The notes: generated from the sequence alone by a model not told the origin. 64,000 nt of DNA from Chaetoderma sp. LZ-2023a (GCA_034401795.1 CM067370.1:67887188-67951187), one strand, 5' to 3'; positions 45,045-56,061 are shown, counted from the stretch's first letter. Made by a program: numbers and translations.

Positions 45045-45198
45045 CATCTCCTCAGATTTTTCTGCTTTATCTTTGATATCCTTGATATTAGAGAAGAGTT
45101 CTTGGATTGCAGCCTGAGCTTCCTCCAAAGCTTGACGTCCAGACTCGGCCACGTTTGTTTGACCACGTACCACTCCACGGATATCATCATCAAGGCGC
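45045..45198 (-). CDS. VPS53: VPS53 exon (second seen)
   Basis: 154-bp exon, acceptor TTTCTAAG at 45199, donor GTGAGA at 45044. It completes an Arg codon and encodes [40 protein letters not shown] and [11 protein letters not shown]. This is the conserved coiled-coil N-terminal region of Vps53 ([27 protein letters not shown]), used in GARP/EARP assembly. Intact, phase 0 at the end. Confidence 0.96.
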
Positions 45199-46179
45199 CT
45201 TAGAAATCAAAATAGAGTAAAATTACAATGTAAATATTTATTGAATCCCATGAAAATGCTTTTAGAATGGGTCTGATTGGATCTAAAGAACAGGCCCAAG
45301 TCCTGGAGCTTACAGGCCTTAGGTGGTCAGAGCAACTACTAACAGATAGTTAGTAACTGTGCAATACAGTGCAATGCAATAACCTTTACATGTGTAGTGA
45401 TTGTTATAATAGATAATCTCAGTAACATCAGGTCATCACTAATCCATGCATATTATACAGGTATCCTGCTGGTCAAATACCACATATATGTACTGAAGAA
45501 TTCTCATAGAGCATGCCATACCAAGGCCATGTAGCAAATTTGAGGCCAATCCGATCGCAAGTGTCGATTAATTATTAATGTAATAATTAAACATACGTGT
45601 TTATGATTATCGATTAGCGTTATTTTGGAGTCGATTACGTACACAAGTTGGGTGCTGGGGAAAAGAGGTAAATAAGGAGTATTCAGTATTCATTTAAAGA
45701 AACATTTGAGAGCTGAATGAGAAGTGGATGACATGGCATGTAATCTCATGCGGCCAAAGTTGGCAATTTCCTGGGAAATACTAGTATTTCCCAGGACAGT
45801 GGGAAATATCGGGAAATACTGGGAAATACTCAGATATCAGATGGCAAGTTTATATATTTAACCTCATGGTTGCTTATCATGCTTAAGAAAACACTGACAA
45901 GCATTAGTAAATATCATCTAATGACATATGCATAAGTTGCAAACCTATACATAAGGAACATAGTCTTCTAAATGCTAAAAAGCAACACTCCATCAGACAA
46001 AACTGAACATTTGATGGATATCTGGATATTTGACAGTAAATCACTGCCTATAGATCTGCATGGGGTTCAGTAGATATATACAATTACCTATCCAATAATA
46101 AAAGGCTTTGACTACTGTCAGAATGTTCATTCAATGTAAACTTACTTCTGAGGTCTGTATCTATTGCTGTGTACTTGTT
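45199..46179. other. VPS53 intron, no gene recognised
   Basis: Non-coding. GGGAAATACTGGGAAATACT-type short repeats occur near 45775-45830. Confidence 0.5.
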
Positions 46180-46183
46180 TTAA

Positions 46184-46397
46184 CCCTTTAGGAACTCGTC
46201 GTCAAAAAATTACTTCTGCAGTGGTCTTGATAAAGGTCCATTTGCAGACCAAGAGACTATTTTTGGAAATGTACCACTGGAATGACTGGCTTGATAACGG
46301 GGCCAATCATTCCAGTAGTAAATTTTTAAAAATAGCTTCTTGATCTGCAAATAGATATTTTCTATTGAAATGTGCTTTCAATTTGAGTGTTAAGGGG
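46184..46397. mobile_element. Full-length fold-back MITE with TTAA target duplication
   Basis: TTAA at 46180-46183 and 46398-46401 flank a 214-bp element. Its ends read CCCTTTAGGAACTC and, inverted, CCCCTTAACACTC. Inside are GTCCATTTGCAGACCAAGAG and the inverted CTTGATCTGCAAATAG, with a central TGACTGGCTTGATAACGG hairpin. TTAA plus CCC-starting TIRs is the signature of piggyBac-type elements. This copy defines the family ends. Confidence 0.8.
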
Positions 46398-47081
46398 TTA
46401 AATAACTAATTCACTGTCTGGGATGTCATGATATCTAAGTTAGTGCTATGATGACTGAATACATTTCATTCTGAAGTTGCAGAAATGTTAAAATTGTAAT
46501 TACTATTTAAACCTGAAATCTACAGAATTTGTTGAAAACATTGTGAAAGTCTGTTTTCACTCAGTAGCATGTAATTTAGTATAAATAGTAAACATTACAT
46601 AATATTCATATACATGTATAGTCATATATATAACAGAATGAAATGTGTTGCCATCTGAATCAGTTAATCCCGAATTACACCTTGCTGTCTTTCCATTGTG
46701 AGACAATATCACACCTGTATATGAGCTGAGTGTGAGAGACAGCCGAGCTCAGAGAATTGATTTACATAGAAATCTACTGAAGGCTATCTAAATAACCAAT
46801 ACTTGTACATGTACAGAGCAGTTTGGTAATCTAAGCTTAGATCTATTTTAAATCAATATTCTGATAGGCCGAGTAAGAATTCAAGGCAGTATAATGGATT
46901 TGTACAGCATTGTATATAAGTTTAAGTAACCCATTCATGACATGAAAGTTTCTTAATATTTTGAAACTCTTACTGGAAGGTGTTGTTGATACACATGTAT
47001 AGAGATAACATTACAAATATGTGTTACATAAAATCTAAACGGTAGGTCCAACTAGTCAATTGCCCGTGTACTTATTCAATG

Positions 47082-47560
47082 TAGGCATGCACGATTATTG
47101 CGTTGAGTGATCGCGATCGATTATTTAAAAATACATGTAATCATGATTACTCAATTAATCAGCTTGGGTACAAATTACCAAGACATAGCAACAAACGAAT
47201 GTCAATAACGAAAGCTGCAATTGTGTTGAGAAAAGTTCATTTGCAGGGAAAGAGTAACCTATTTTTGAAAATGTATGAGTGGAATGGCTGGCTTGATTCT
47301 CGATTCTAGAGCCAGCCACTCCACTCATACATTTTCAAAAATAGGTTTCTCCTGCCCTGCAAATGGATATACATTCACTAAGAAAAATGTCATTTTTCAT
47401 GAACGATCGCATTAAAAAGTAATTAAAAGTTAGCTTTTGAAATATTTTATGCAATAGAAGATATTCACGATTATTCGATTATTTAATTTTTAATCATATA
47501 AATTCACGATTTAAAACACAATCACGATTTTCGATTTAATCACGTAATCGCGCAAGCCTA
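47082..47560. mobile_element. Non-autonomous hAT element with perfect 8-bp target duplication
   Basis: TAGGCATGCACGATTA at the left and GCAAGCCTA (inverted TAGGCTTGCGCGATTA) at the right. ATTCAATG occurs directly before 47082 and after 47560. A fold-back MITE (47225-47370; CATTTGCAGGGAAAGAGTAA arm) is nested inside. Same family as 11233-12358. Confidence 0.85.
47225..47370. mobile_element. Fold-back MITE nested in hAT element
   Basis: Long perfect-looking hairpin: AACCTATTTTTGAAAATGTA at the left arm and its inverse near 47325, central GAATGGCTGGCTTGATTCTC. Confidence 0.8.
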
Positions 47561-47929
47561 ATTCAATGGAGAAACTAGCATAAAATTAAGACTATAGTGA
47601 ACTATTGATAACGTCCAACTATAACTATTGATGCCGGATATATGTCCATACACAACTAGCTAGAATGGATGGATCCGATCTGCCACTCAAGTATATGATG
47701 TCATAATCAATTACGTCACATGTAAGCTGATGTCACCATCATAATTGACAGACTACTCTGTCATGAAGCTGGAAAAGTCTGTCAGGTGTACAAATTCTCT
47801 TTGAAGGATATATATTATATAATAAACAAGAGCTTCGCAAACGGCGCATAATACCCCGCCATGATGACAAACCAATGAATGAGAGCTATCAGATATATAT
47901 TTCTTCCTCAGCCCCATCAGACCAGTCAT

Positions 47930-48365
47930 CCTTATGAAGTGTCAAAGCGATCCGTTAAATGGTCAAGGAGGTATCGTCCGGAAACCAATTTTCAAGATGG
48001 CTGCCGCTGACTGGCGGCCATATTAGATTTTGGAGTATCATAAATTTCGATACGTTTCTTCACCAGACATATTCCAACGACCGTAGGACGTGATCCAATA
48101 AATGAAATCCAGAAACCAACTTTCAAGATGGCAGCCCATGGCTGGCTGCCATCTTGGAGTTCGGATCATCGTCAATTTCGATAGGTTTCTTCTCCACACC
48201 TGGTCCAACCACCCTATGAAGTTTCAAAGGGATCCGATAAACGGTAACAAAGTTATCATTTGGAAACCAATTTTCAAGATGGCCACCGGTGGCTGGCAGC
48301 CATCTTGGAGTTCGTATCATTGTCAATATTGATAGGTTTCTTCCCCAGAGGTAGTCGACCCACCC
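47930..48365. repeat. 151-bp minisatellite, first block
   Basis: GAAACCAATTTTCAAGATGG-type starts at 47981, 48112 and 48263. Units carry AAGATGGCC and GGCCATCTT hairpin arms. The block is interrupted at 48366 by a DNA element. Confidence 0.88.
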
Positions 48366-49527
48366 GCAGAGCTGCCAACCCCCAGGTTCAAGCAATCAGT
48401 AGTTCCAGGTGAAAACACCATGATTTTCAGTAGTTTCACACACTCTTTCAGTAGTGGATTTTCAGTAGTTTGAGGAACCTTTCAGTTGTTCAGTAGTGAT
48501 TAAAAAGGTAGCAAAACACATGATTTTAAACAAGGCGAGAGAAGAATATCTATGAAATTTTACCACTGGAATGATTGACTGTTATCGAGCCAGTCATTCA
48601 GGTGGTAAAATGTAAATATAGTCATCTAATATTGTGTGAGTTCATTTACCATTACATTTTTGGATAGAAATTTATTATTGATTTCCAATGTGCATGTACA
48701 TGTATGTATCACCCTTCTGTTCTTTAAAACCGGTCATCTTTCTGTATATTCTCGCTTATACATATGCCTTGTGAACTGTTTTTTTTATTGGTATTGCATC
48801 ATTATAAGATTGCGCTGAGCACTTCCACGAAGTTTGGTGATTATTTTCCCAAATTGGAAAACAAAGACCGAAATCCGCTGTGCCCAAAATCTCATACCGT
48901 GATCGCGCAAATATATATTACCATGAAATTCATGTTACAGTATTTCGGCAAAGACTTATTATATTAAAATATAAAGATTTTTTTTGAATTTCTCATGCTT
49001 TGAACGGATGATTTCCGATTTACATCAGTATATTTATATAGTTGAATTGCATATCTGTAGCCATCATAAACAAACAAATGTCCAGGATTCTCGCGTAGTG
49101 TTAACTTTCACATTCCATTAATCTAGCACTTTATTAAGACGAAAAATGCTGATTAACGAGATTAGAGAATCGTGGCAGACTGTTTCATAGATATAGAATA
49201 GCCGTAAAGCGAGAATTGAGTCCCTTTCGTATATAATATGTCGAAATAAAGGCATGAGCATTAGCACTCTACTGCCATCTTAACTCAAGGGTTATTTTCA
49301 AATGTCGACTAGATTGTGCAATTATCACATCCTGACATAATGGCAGACGACATGTTTTGATAAGCGGTCATCATTTTTATAGACCCACAAATGGAAGTTC
49401 ATAATTTTACCACCTTGTCCGTATTACGTATTTGAAGAATCTTTTATTTCCGTATTTTCATGTACATGCATAGTTCGGATGCTATTTCCGTACAAACTAC
49501 GGACACGCCAGTGGTTGGCAGGTCTGC
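48366..49527. mobile_element. 1.16-kb non-autonomous DNA element inside minisatellite
   Basis: Ends are GCAGAGCTGCCAACC and, inverted, GCAGACCTGCCAACC (14 of 15 match). ACCC flanks both sides. Inside are several CAGTAG motifs near the left end, a nested fold-back MITE (about 48535-48625) and TCCGTATT motifs near the right end. No transposase was recognised. It cleanly splits the minisatellite, so it is younger than the array. Confidence 0.75.
48535..48625. mobile_element. Fold-back MITE core nested in 1.16-kb DNA element
   Basis: ATTTTACCACTGGAATGATT and GAGCCAGTCATTCAGGTGGT arms form the central hairpin of the family. The outer parts are lost. Confidence 0.7.
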
Positions 49528-50205
49528 ACCCTATGAAATTTCATAGCGATCCGATAAACGATAACAGAGTTATCATCTGGAAACCAATTTTCAAGATGGC
49601 CACCGGTGGCTGGTGGCCATCTTGGATTTCGGATCATTATCGATTTCCATAGGTTTCTTCCTCAGACCTAGTGCAACCACTCTATGAAGTTTCAAAGCGA
49701 TCCAATAAATGATAACGGAGTTATTATCTAGAAACCAATTTTCAAGATGGCTACCGATGGCTGGCGGCCACCTTGGATTTCGGATCATTGTCAATTTTGA
49801 TAGGTTTCTTCCCCAGTCCTAGTCCAACCACTCCATGAAGTTTCAAAGTGATCCGATAAACGGTAACAGAGTTATTATCCAGAAACCAATTTTCAAGATG
49901 GCCACCAATGGCTGACGGCCATCTTGGATTTCGGATCATCGTCGATTTCGATAGGTTTCTTCCCAAGGCCTAGTCCCACCACCCTATGAGGTTTCAATGC
50001 GATCCGACAAACGGTAACGGAGTTATCATCCAGAAACCAATTTTCAAGATGGCCGTCAGTAGCTGGCGGCCTTCTTGGATTTCGGATCATCGTCGATTTT
50101 GATAGGTTTCTTCCCAAGATCTAGTCCAACCACCTTATCAAGTTTCAATGCGATCCGACAAACGGTAACTGAGTTATCATCCGGAAACCACTCTGCCGCC
50201 TGCAC
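49528..50205. repeat. 151-bp minisatellite, second block
   Basis: Unit starts at 49580, 49731, 49882, 50033 and 50184, all exactly 151 bp apart. Each unit contains the AAGATGGCC ... GGCCATCTT hairpin and TTTCGATAGGTTTCTTCCCC-type text. Short open frames in the units arise from the repeat and are not genes. Confidence 0.93.
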
Positions 50206-50259
50206 AGATGGCACCATTACATAATACCCCGCCAAATTTTTTGGCGGGATATGAAAATT

Positions 50260-50599
50260 CAGGGTTTGTACCCCTCTCTGTGTTTGAAATTTCATGACTT
50301 TTCATAACCAAAATTAAGAAATTCCATGACATCCAATAATAAATACATATAGATTTGCGTTTATGATGTAGATCCATAAATTATGATCTGACATGTCTGA
50401 GTTATTCTGCAAAACGTATGACTATTGCATCTTGCACAACAAAGTCGTAGCCTTGTTTTGTTAAGCTGTTGCCATAATTCTTAGTGCGTAAGAGGTGATG
50501 ATGGAAATTTATGCCAACAAATTAATTTCTATTTTGCATGGTAGATTTAAACTTTCACATTCTGAGTTTCCAGGATTTCCAAGACCAATACGAACCCTG
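50260..50599. mobile_element. 340-bp element with CAGGGTT ends
   Basis: Begins CAGGGTTTGTACCCC and ends CAATACGAACCCTG. It shares AATTTCATGACTTTTC and TTAAGAAATTCCATGAC with the 1466-bp element at 62374-63839, so it is an internally deleted relative. No clear target duplication. Confidence 0.7.
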
Positions 50600-50963
50600 A
50601 AGCATTTTGTTGAATATTTTGAAATTACTTCGAGTGGGAGATGTTGCAGCAGTAGGCTGGCAGCAAATGGACAGTCAAATTAGTTTCGAAACATTCAAAG
50701 CATAACCATATAATTATCTTGAAAATAGGAATCTGAGAATTTAGAATTCAAAGTATATACATGTAAATCGACCCCAACACACACACACAAACACACACAA
50801 AATGTGGGTGGAGCTCAGCTAGAGATGGGCAGTGCATAGTTAGACATTGATGACTCTATTGTTGTTTTGATACCAAAAGAATTAGATGTCTATCACTAAT
50901 TGGTGTTTCATTGAGATTTACAATGAGAGAATGGTACTATCAAATGTGCACATTATGGATTAC
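50600..50963. other. VPS53 intron with dispersed repeat
   Basis: Copy of the GTCAAATTAGTTTCGAAACA repeat at about 50674, a (CA)n run at about 50779-50800 and the TGTGGGTGGAGCTCAGCTAG block. No gene. Confidence 0.55.
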
Positions 50964-51094
50964 CTTGTTTTTACTTTGATTTTATGAACGACATCATCAA
51001 TGCTTGCTAGCGATTGCTCTGTTGGAAAGAGGGAATTAATATATTCAACAGCATTGAAGTTTGGCCTGTCCAGTGGATCTGTAACTGGCAAAAC
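50964..51094 (-). CDS. VPS53: VPS53 exon (first seen)
   Basis: 131-bp exon, acceptor GTTTCAG at 51095, donor GTAATC at 50963. Encodes [40 protein letters not shown] and VKT plus two bases. This matches the N-terminal Vps53 segment [20 protein letters not shown]. Vps53 is a subunit of the GARP and EARP complexes, which tether endosome-derived vesicles at the trans-Golgi and recycling endosomes. The start codon exon (about 25-30 residues) was not found between here and 51950; it may lie to the right of the DIRS elements. All eight exons keep frame across their junctions, so the gene appears functional. Confidence 0.95.
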
Positions 51095-51950
51095 CTGAAA
51101 CAACAATAATCACATAGTACCATTCATACCAGCGGTGAGAGACAATAACCTTCGCATAAAACACAAAGTTACACAATATTTGTCAAGAAATTTAACTTGA
51201 AAAAGACGTTAAAAAGATCTGTGTGAGTTAGTACATTGTAGTGAGTGACATACAGACAGACCTGTGTCAAAAGACCACTGAACATTTCTAAAACGAGCAG
51301 GATATGTCCCCTTGAGCTTAAATTACTGAGCTTTCCAATAGGCTATGTACATTAGCAAGGCTTCTTAAAGTAATTATTATCGATAATACTGAGATAAATA
51401 TAAGCGAAGGTTCAAAAAGCTTTGCAGGTGACCTTTAGTGGTCAGGAAAATCAAATTTGCTTATTGAACGTCCATTTGCAGGTCAAGAGAAGGCTATTTT
51501 TCAACTTGAAAAATTTGTTACTGATATCGAGCCATCCCAAATTTTGACAATCGTCAAGGGCCTGAATTGCTAACCTGTATCATACGCATTTCAACTAGAA
51601 AGGCCATAGACTATGTGGTTTCAGAGAAAAAGATGTTTCTAAAAATTGGCCAAAATCACAGATGGCTGCCTACCAAGATCTAGGTCCCTTTCAACAAAAT
51701 TTGATCTCTATGTCATAAGGATGCTTCCTGCCAAATATAATTGAAATCGGCCCAGTGGTTCTTGAGAAGACATTTAAAATTTGCTATTGCTTTAAAAGTA
51801 TTTAGAAGTTTTTGGAAGGAAAAAGAGCCAAAATGGCTGCCAAACCGACATTGGTCAGATGGTATAAATAAACCATAGGACGGGGAAGAATTTCCAATAT
51901 CTGAAACAGAAAATTTACGTTTTTTATTATCGATAATACTGGAAATTGAA
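51095..51950. other. Upstream VPS53 intron, no gene recognised
   Basis: Non-coding. A left-half MITE is at about 51470-51535 (GTCCATTTGCAGGTCAAGAG) and a minisatellite-like stretch (AATATAATTGAAATCGGCCC) at about 51735. Confidence 0.5.
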
Positions 51951-52518
51951 GGAAATTTCAATTTCCCTTTCTCCGAGATCTAACAATACTTACCATTATA
52001 TTACTCTTGATAATACAAGCTAGCTAGCTAGCTGCTCTAGGAATTTAGATTTAGAAAGCTTTACCAGCTCCTGGAACCGGTTACCCGGTTACCAACAAAA
52101 GGGTACCCATCTGCCAGTGAGGCTCATATTGTTTGCTACCATACACGAGAACACCTATGCCTTGCCTCTGTGGGGCTGGGAGGCAGGGTCCGTAATAGAA
52201 TGAAGGAAATGTCAATTTCCCTTTCTCCGAGATCTTACAATACTCACCATTCTGTTACTTCTGATATACAGCTGGCCTTGACAGCGGCTCTAGGATTATA
52301 GACTTAGAAAGCTTTACCGACTCCTGGGAACCGGGTACTCGGCTCCCAACTGCCGAGTACCCGTTTACCATAGAGCTCATATTGTTTGCATAGCCACCAA
52401 ACAAGAGAAAACTATGGCTTGTCTCCGTGGGGCTGGGAGGCTGGGTCCGTAACAGAATGGTGAGTATTGTTAGATCTCAGAGAAAGGGAAATTGACATTT
52501 CCTGCATTCTCCTTCGAT
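51951..52518. repeat. DIRS inverted-terminal modules, two units
   Basis: Unit X (about 51951-52204) and unit Y (52205-52502) each start GGAAATTTCAATTTCCC or GGAAATGTCAATTTCCC, then AGATCT and CAATACTTACC or CAATACTCACC. They continue with the 5'-end sequence of DIRS E2 or E. Unit Y ends in the inverse (GGTGAGTATTG, AGATCT, GGGAAATTGACATTTCC). So Y is a nearly 300-bp palindromic-ended module made only of DIRS end sequence. It also holds a GGGTACTCGG/CCGAGTACCC hairpin (52333-52362). Unit X has lost its right terminus. Confidence 0.75.
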
Positions 52519-53054
52519 CAATACTCACCATTCTGTTACTTCTGATATACACCAGATTTGATCAGTAACCTGGTGGGAAGGGGCAAGCCATAAATGCTAA
52601 TTTTGCCCCTTGGAGAAAGATTTTAGACTTCAAACTTGACTAACGGAGACCTAAAAGGACCGTCAAGTTCACGGAACCGAATCACATTCGCATCACCGCC
52701 CCCCCCCCCCACCCTTTTTCCTCCTAAGAAAAGGGAGAGAACTCACGAACATGTATCTCGCCTGAAACACAAATATGCCAAGAGGGTTAACTGCTCCCTG
52801 CATATTCCATGTATTAGCCTGGGAATGAGCATGAATATATAAGATGAATGAACATGATACACATCCATAATACAAAAAACTCTCACTATTGAATTACCTT
52901 ATGATAATTGGACTCCAGACGTACCGCCTCCAACCATTCACTGGTTCGGCCATCAGTGACACAATCTGGTTGTCATCCTCTCGCTTGACCATGCCTGCTT
53001 TAGGTTCTTTTCTTACCGAAGTGAAAAAAGGGTGAAGAGCAGTCTGGTCACTAA

Positions 53055-54160
53055 CTATCGTTTCAAAACAGCTAAAGCGAGTGGATTGGCTGAGTCTGAC
53101 ACATCCCTCATATAGTAATCCGTAAATGAGGACTCACAGTGCCATTGTGCAACGGCCATGATGTCCTTTAACGGAACACCATTGTAAAGGGCGGTCGAGG
53201 CGGCTATTCCTCTGACATCGTGTGCCCTTACGCCTTGCACCTGGTGCCCAGTCGCCATCTCGTGAGTAGTCTGAATGCATTCGACCACCCAACGAGAGAT
53301 AGTATCCATGGATGCGGCGCCATAAGGCTTTTTATGGCAGATCCACAGATGTCTATCGTTCGACCGTAACGAGTCAGGCCGTTTCTTGTACTTAGTCAAA
53401 GCACGGACCGGGCACCAGACACTGGCATCACGATCAAACCTAGTTAACTTCGGTATAATGATCGGTTTGCCGGGATATCTCAAAGATTGGTTCTTTGACA
53501 TAAACTCTGCTCTTGGCAGAAGACGCAGACCTTCTCCAGAAACAATAAATCGGTTCCTCTCTGCCGAAAGCGCATGGATCTCACTGCGCCTTCTAGCTGA
53601 GGAAGCTGCCAATAGAAAGACCGCCTTTAGAGTCAAATGCTTTAGACCAGCTGAACGCAACGGTTCGAAAGGGTGCTTGGCCAGTACATTAAGCACTAAA
53701 GATAGACTCCAGGCTGGAATGACTACCGGTTGTCTCGGCCGGAGATTGCTCATTCTCTTCAACATCACATTTAACTGGGCCACCTCTGGACTTTCCCTGT
53801 TGGCTAGACAAGGGATAACTGATGCCAAAGCTGACTCGTATCCAGCAACTGTGACGGGAGCTAGTCCTGAAAAGAACAGCTCACAGAGAAAGTCTGCTAT
53901 TTGCTGAATAGTGGATTGAAAGGTATCAATACCCTTTTCTTCACACCAGTCTGCAAATCTGTTAACCTTGTTGTTATATGACTTGAAGGTTGACCTCCTT
54001 CTCGCAGCCGCGATGAAATCAGCAGCCTGTCGAGAAAAGCCTTCCGACGTGGAATGTTGTTTGATAACATCCACGCAGTCAATTTGAACATTTCGGGACG
54101 CTCGTGTAGGAAGTGTCCCTTGGCCTGGGAGATTATGTTCGGAATCTCGGGCAACTGCAC
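53055..54160 (-). CDS. DIRS-E tyrosine recombinase
   Basis: Intact recombinase reading to the stop at 53055. The N-terminal core-binding part has EGFSRQAADFIAAARRRSTF, YNNKVNRFADWCEEKGIDTF and ADFLCELFFSGLAPVTVAGY. The catalytic part has Arg in SSARRRSEIHALS, then His-x-x-Arg in RAHDVRGIAAST, and Tyr in SSFTDYYMRDVSDS: the R-H-R-Y tetrad complete. It would integrate circular cDNA, so such elements make no target duplication. The frame stays open upstream to an ATG at 54983, overlapping RNase H by about 820 bp, and the true start is unknown. Of all recombinase copies here only this one is intact. Confidence 0.9.
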
Positions 54161-54166
54161 AGGATT

Positions 54167-56061
54167 TTACACCAACAGATCTAGAAGATCCGTGAACCAC
54201 GCCCTGCTCGGCCAATACGGCGCTATTAGCAGGACCAGACACGGTTCCTCCCTGACCTTCACCAATACCTTCGGTAGAAGAATGGTGGGTGGGTACGCGT
54301 AAGCGTGCATCCCTCTCCAGCTTATCGCCAGAGCGTCTGTATCGACGGCATTTGGATCTGGAATTGGCGAGACATATGTCATGATTTGAGCATTTTCCTT
54401 TGTGGCGAACAAGTCCACGTTGGGTTTGCCCCAATGCTCGAAGATCCGTCGCAGAACCGGAGGGTTGAGGGACCATTCTGTTGGCAGAATTCTCTGTCTG
54501 CGAGACAAAGCATCTGCCAGAATGTTCAATCGGCCAGGAATATGAGCTGCTTTCAAAACAACCGAGTAATTCCTGCACCATTGAATCAAGTGCCACACTC
54601 TGATACACAGAGTGGGCGACCTGGTCCCGCCTTGGCGATTTATATATGATACTACTGTCGAATTGTCTGACTGTATCAATATCACCTTGCCCCTGATCAT
54701 CGGAAAGAACTCTTCCAACGCCAGTTCCACTGCCATCATTTCCAACAGATTGATATGCAGCTGACTCTCCGGGAGAGTCCATGTGCCCGAGACCTGGTGT
54801 TCTCCCAGGCAGGCACCCCACCCCTCCAGCGATGCATCCGTGTACACGGACAGCTGGGGGTGGGGTAGGTGCAGCGAAACCCCTACTAGGAGATTCTGAC
54901 GCTCCTTCCACCATACAAGATGCGACATTATCGGCTCCAAAACTGGTACCAGTTTTGACAGGGGTTCTGTTCTCTGTTTCCACAGAGACATCAGATACAA
55001 CTGGATAGGCCTTCGCATTAGAGCAGCGTACAGGATAACCTGCTCCATGGAGACCATCATGCCCAGCATCTGAAGGAACCGCCTCGCCTGAATGTGGTTT
55101 CCCACTCGAAAACTCCTGAGGATGGCTAACAGAGACACCACTCTGGGCTCTGACGGGTACACCCTGCCCTCCTCGAGATCAAATCGCATTCCCAAATAAA
55201 CGAAATGTTGAGTGGGCGTCAACTCGGATTTCTCCTCGTTGACTATCCAGCCTAGATCTGAAAGTAACCTCAGAGTCAGAGCAGTATCCACGTTCAACCT
55301 GGCTGCCGAGTCTGCCTTGATCAGCCAGTCGTCTATGTAGGTGTGTAGCGCCACGTTCTCTTTTCTGAGAAACGCTGTCACCGCAAGGACCACTCTTGTG
55401 AAAACCCTCGGAGCTGTCGACAGGCCAAATGGGAGAACAATAAACTCCCATACTTGATTCTGAAACGCAAATCTCAGAAACCTGTGACAACTCCTGTTCA
55501 TCGGAATGTGGAAATATGCATCTTTCAGATCGATCGATACACACCACATTCCTTTCCTCAATCCCGCCATTACCGACCTCGGCGTTTCCATCTGGAACCG
55601 AGGCGTATGGATAAACCAATTTAATGGCCTGGCCTGAGATTGAGTATGGGTCTCCATCCCCCTGTGCTCTTGGGGACAAGGAACATGTTTGAATAGAAGC
55701 CTGGAGTGTTCCGGTTTGCTGGTTTTATTGCTCCCTTCAGAAGCAAACCCGACACTTCCTTTTGAACAGCTTCTAACTTGTCTGGCTCCCTTGGTACGGG
55801 TGTCCAGACAGGTGCCAAAGACAGATTTTGTGGTGGAAAGTCCCACCACTCCGGCATGTAACCCTGGGATAACCATCCCAGGACCAGACTGTCTGACATC
55901 ACACCTCGCCAGGCCTCGACGAAACGCATGAGCCTTCCACCCACCATAGACGCCTCGACGTCTAACGGGGTTGTCCGGCTCGCAGTCCGCTCCCCCCTCT
56001 TTCTTAACGAGAGAGAGAGAGAGAACCATTTCGTTCTAGGCACGACGGGTATAACTGGCAC
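54167..56061 (-). pseudogene. DIRS-E RT / RNase H with a 5-bp duplication
   Basis: N-terminal RT part (56061-55621): SLAPVWTPVPREPDKLEAVQ, GWRPILNLRP. A 5-bp tandem duplication (GGCCA twice, about 55627-55636) then shifts the frame. The rest is open in the next frame to 54167: IDLKDAYFHIPM, LPFGLSTAPRVFTRVV, YIDD box (HTYIDDWLIKA), VYTDASLEGWGACLGEH, HINLLEMMAVELALEEFF, SDNSTVVSYINRQGG, HIPGRLNILADALSRRQ and a final LAISWRGMHAYAYPPTILLP block. All catalytic residues are intact, so the duplication is the only damage seen. The gag and the first RT frame are the same frame, separated by one TGA at 56119-56121. Confidence 0.88.

Noticed and set aside
48102-50295. Chain of 60-90 codon minus-strand frames with similar peptides
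   Set aside because: Produced by the 151-bp minisatellite; the period is not a multiple of three, so no continuous protein results.
50260-50599. Target-site duplication of the 340-bp CAGGGTT element
   Set aside because: Flanking hexamers AAAATT and AAGCAT do not match; no duplication can be claimed.
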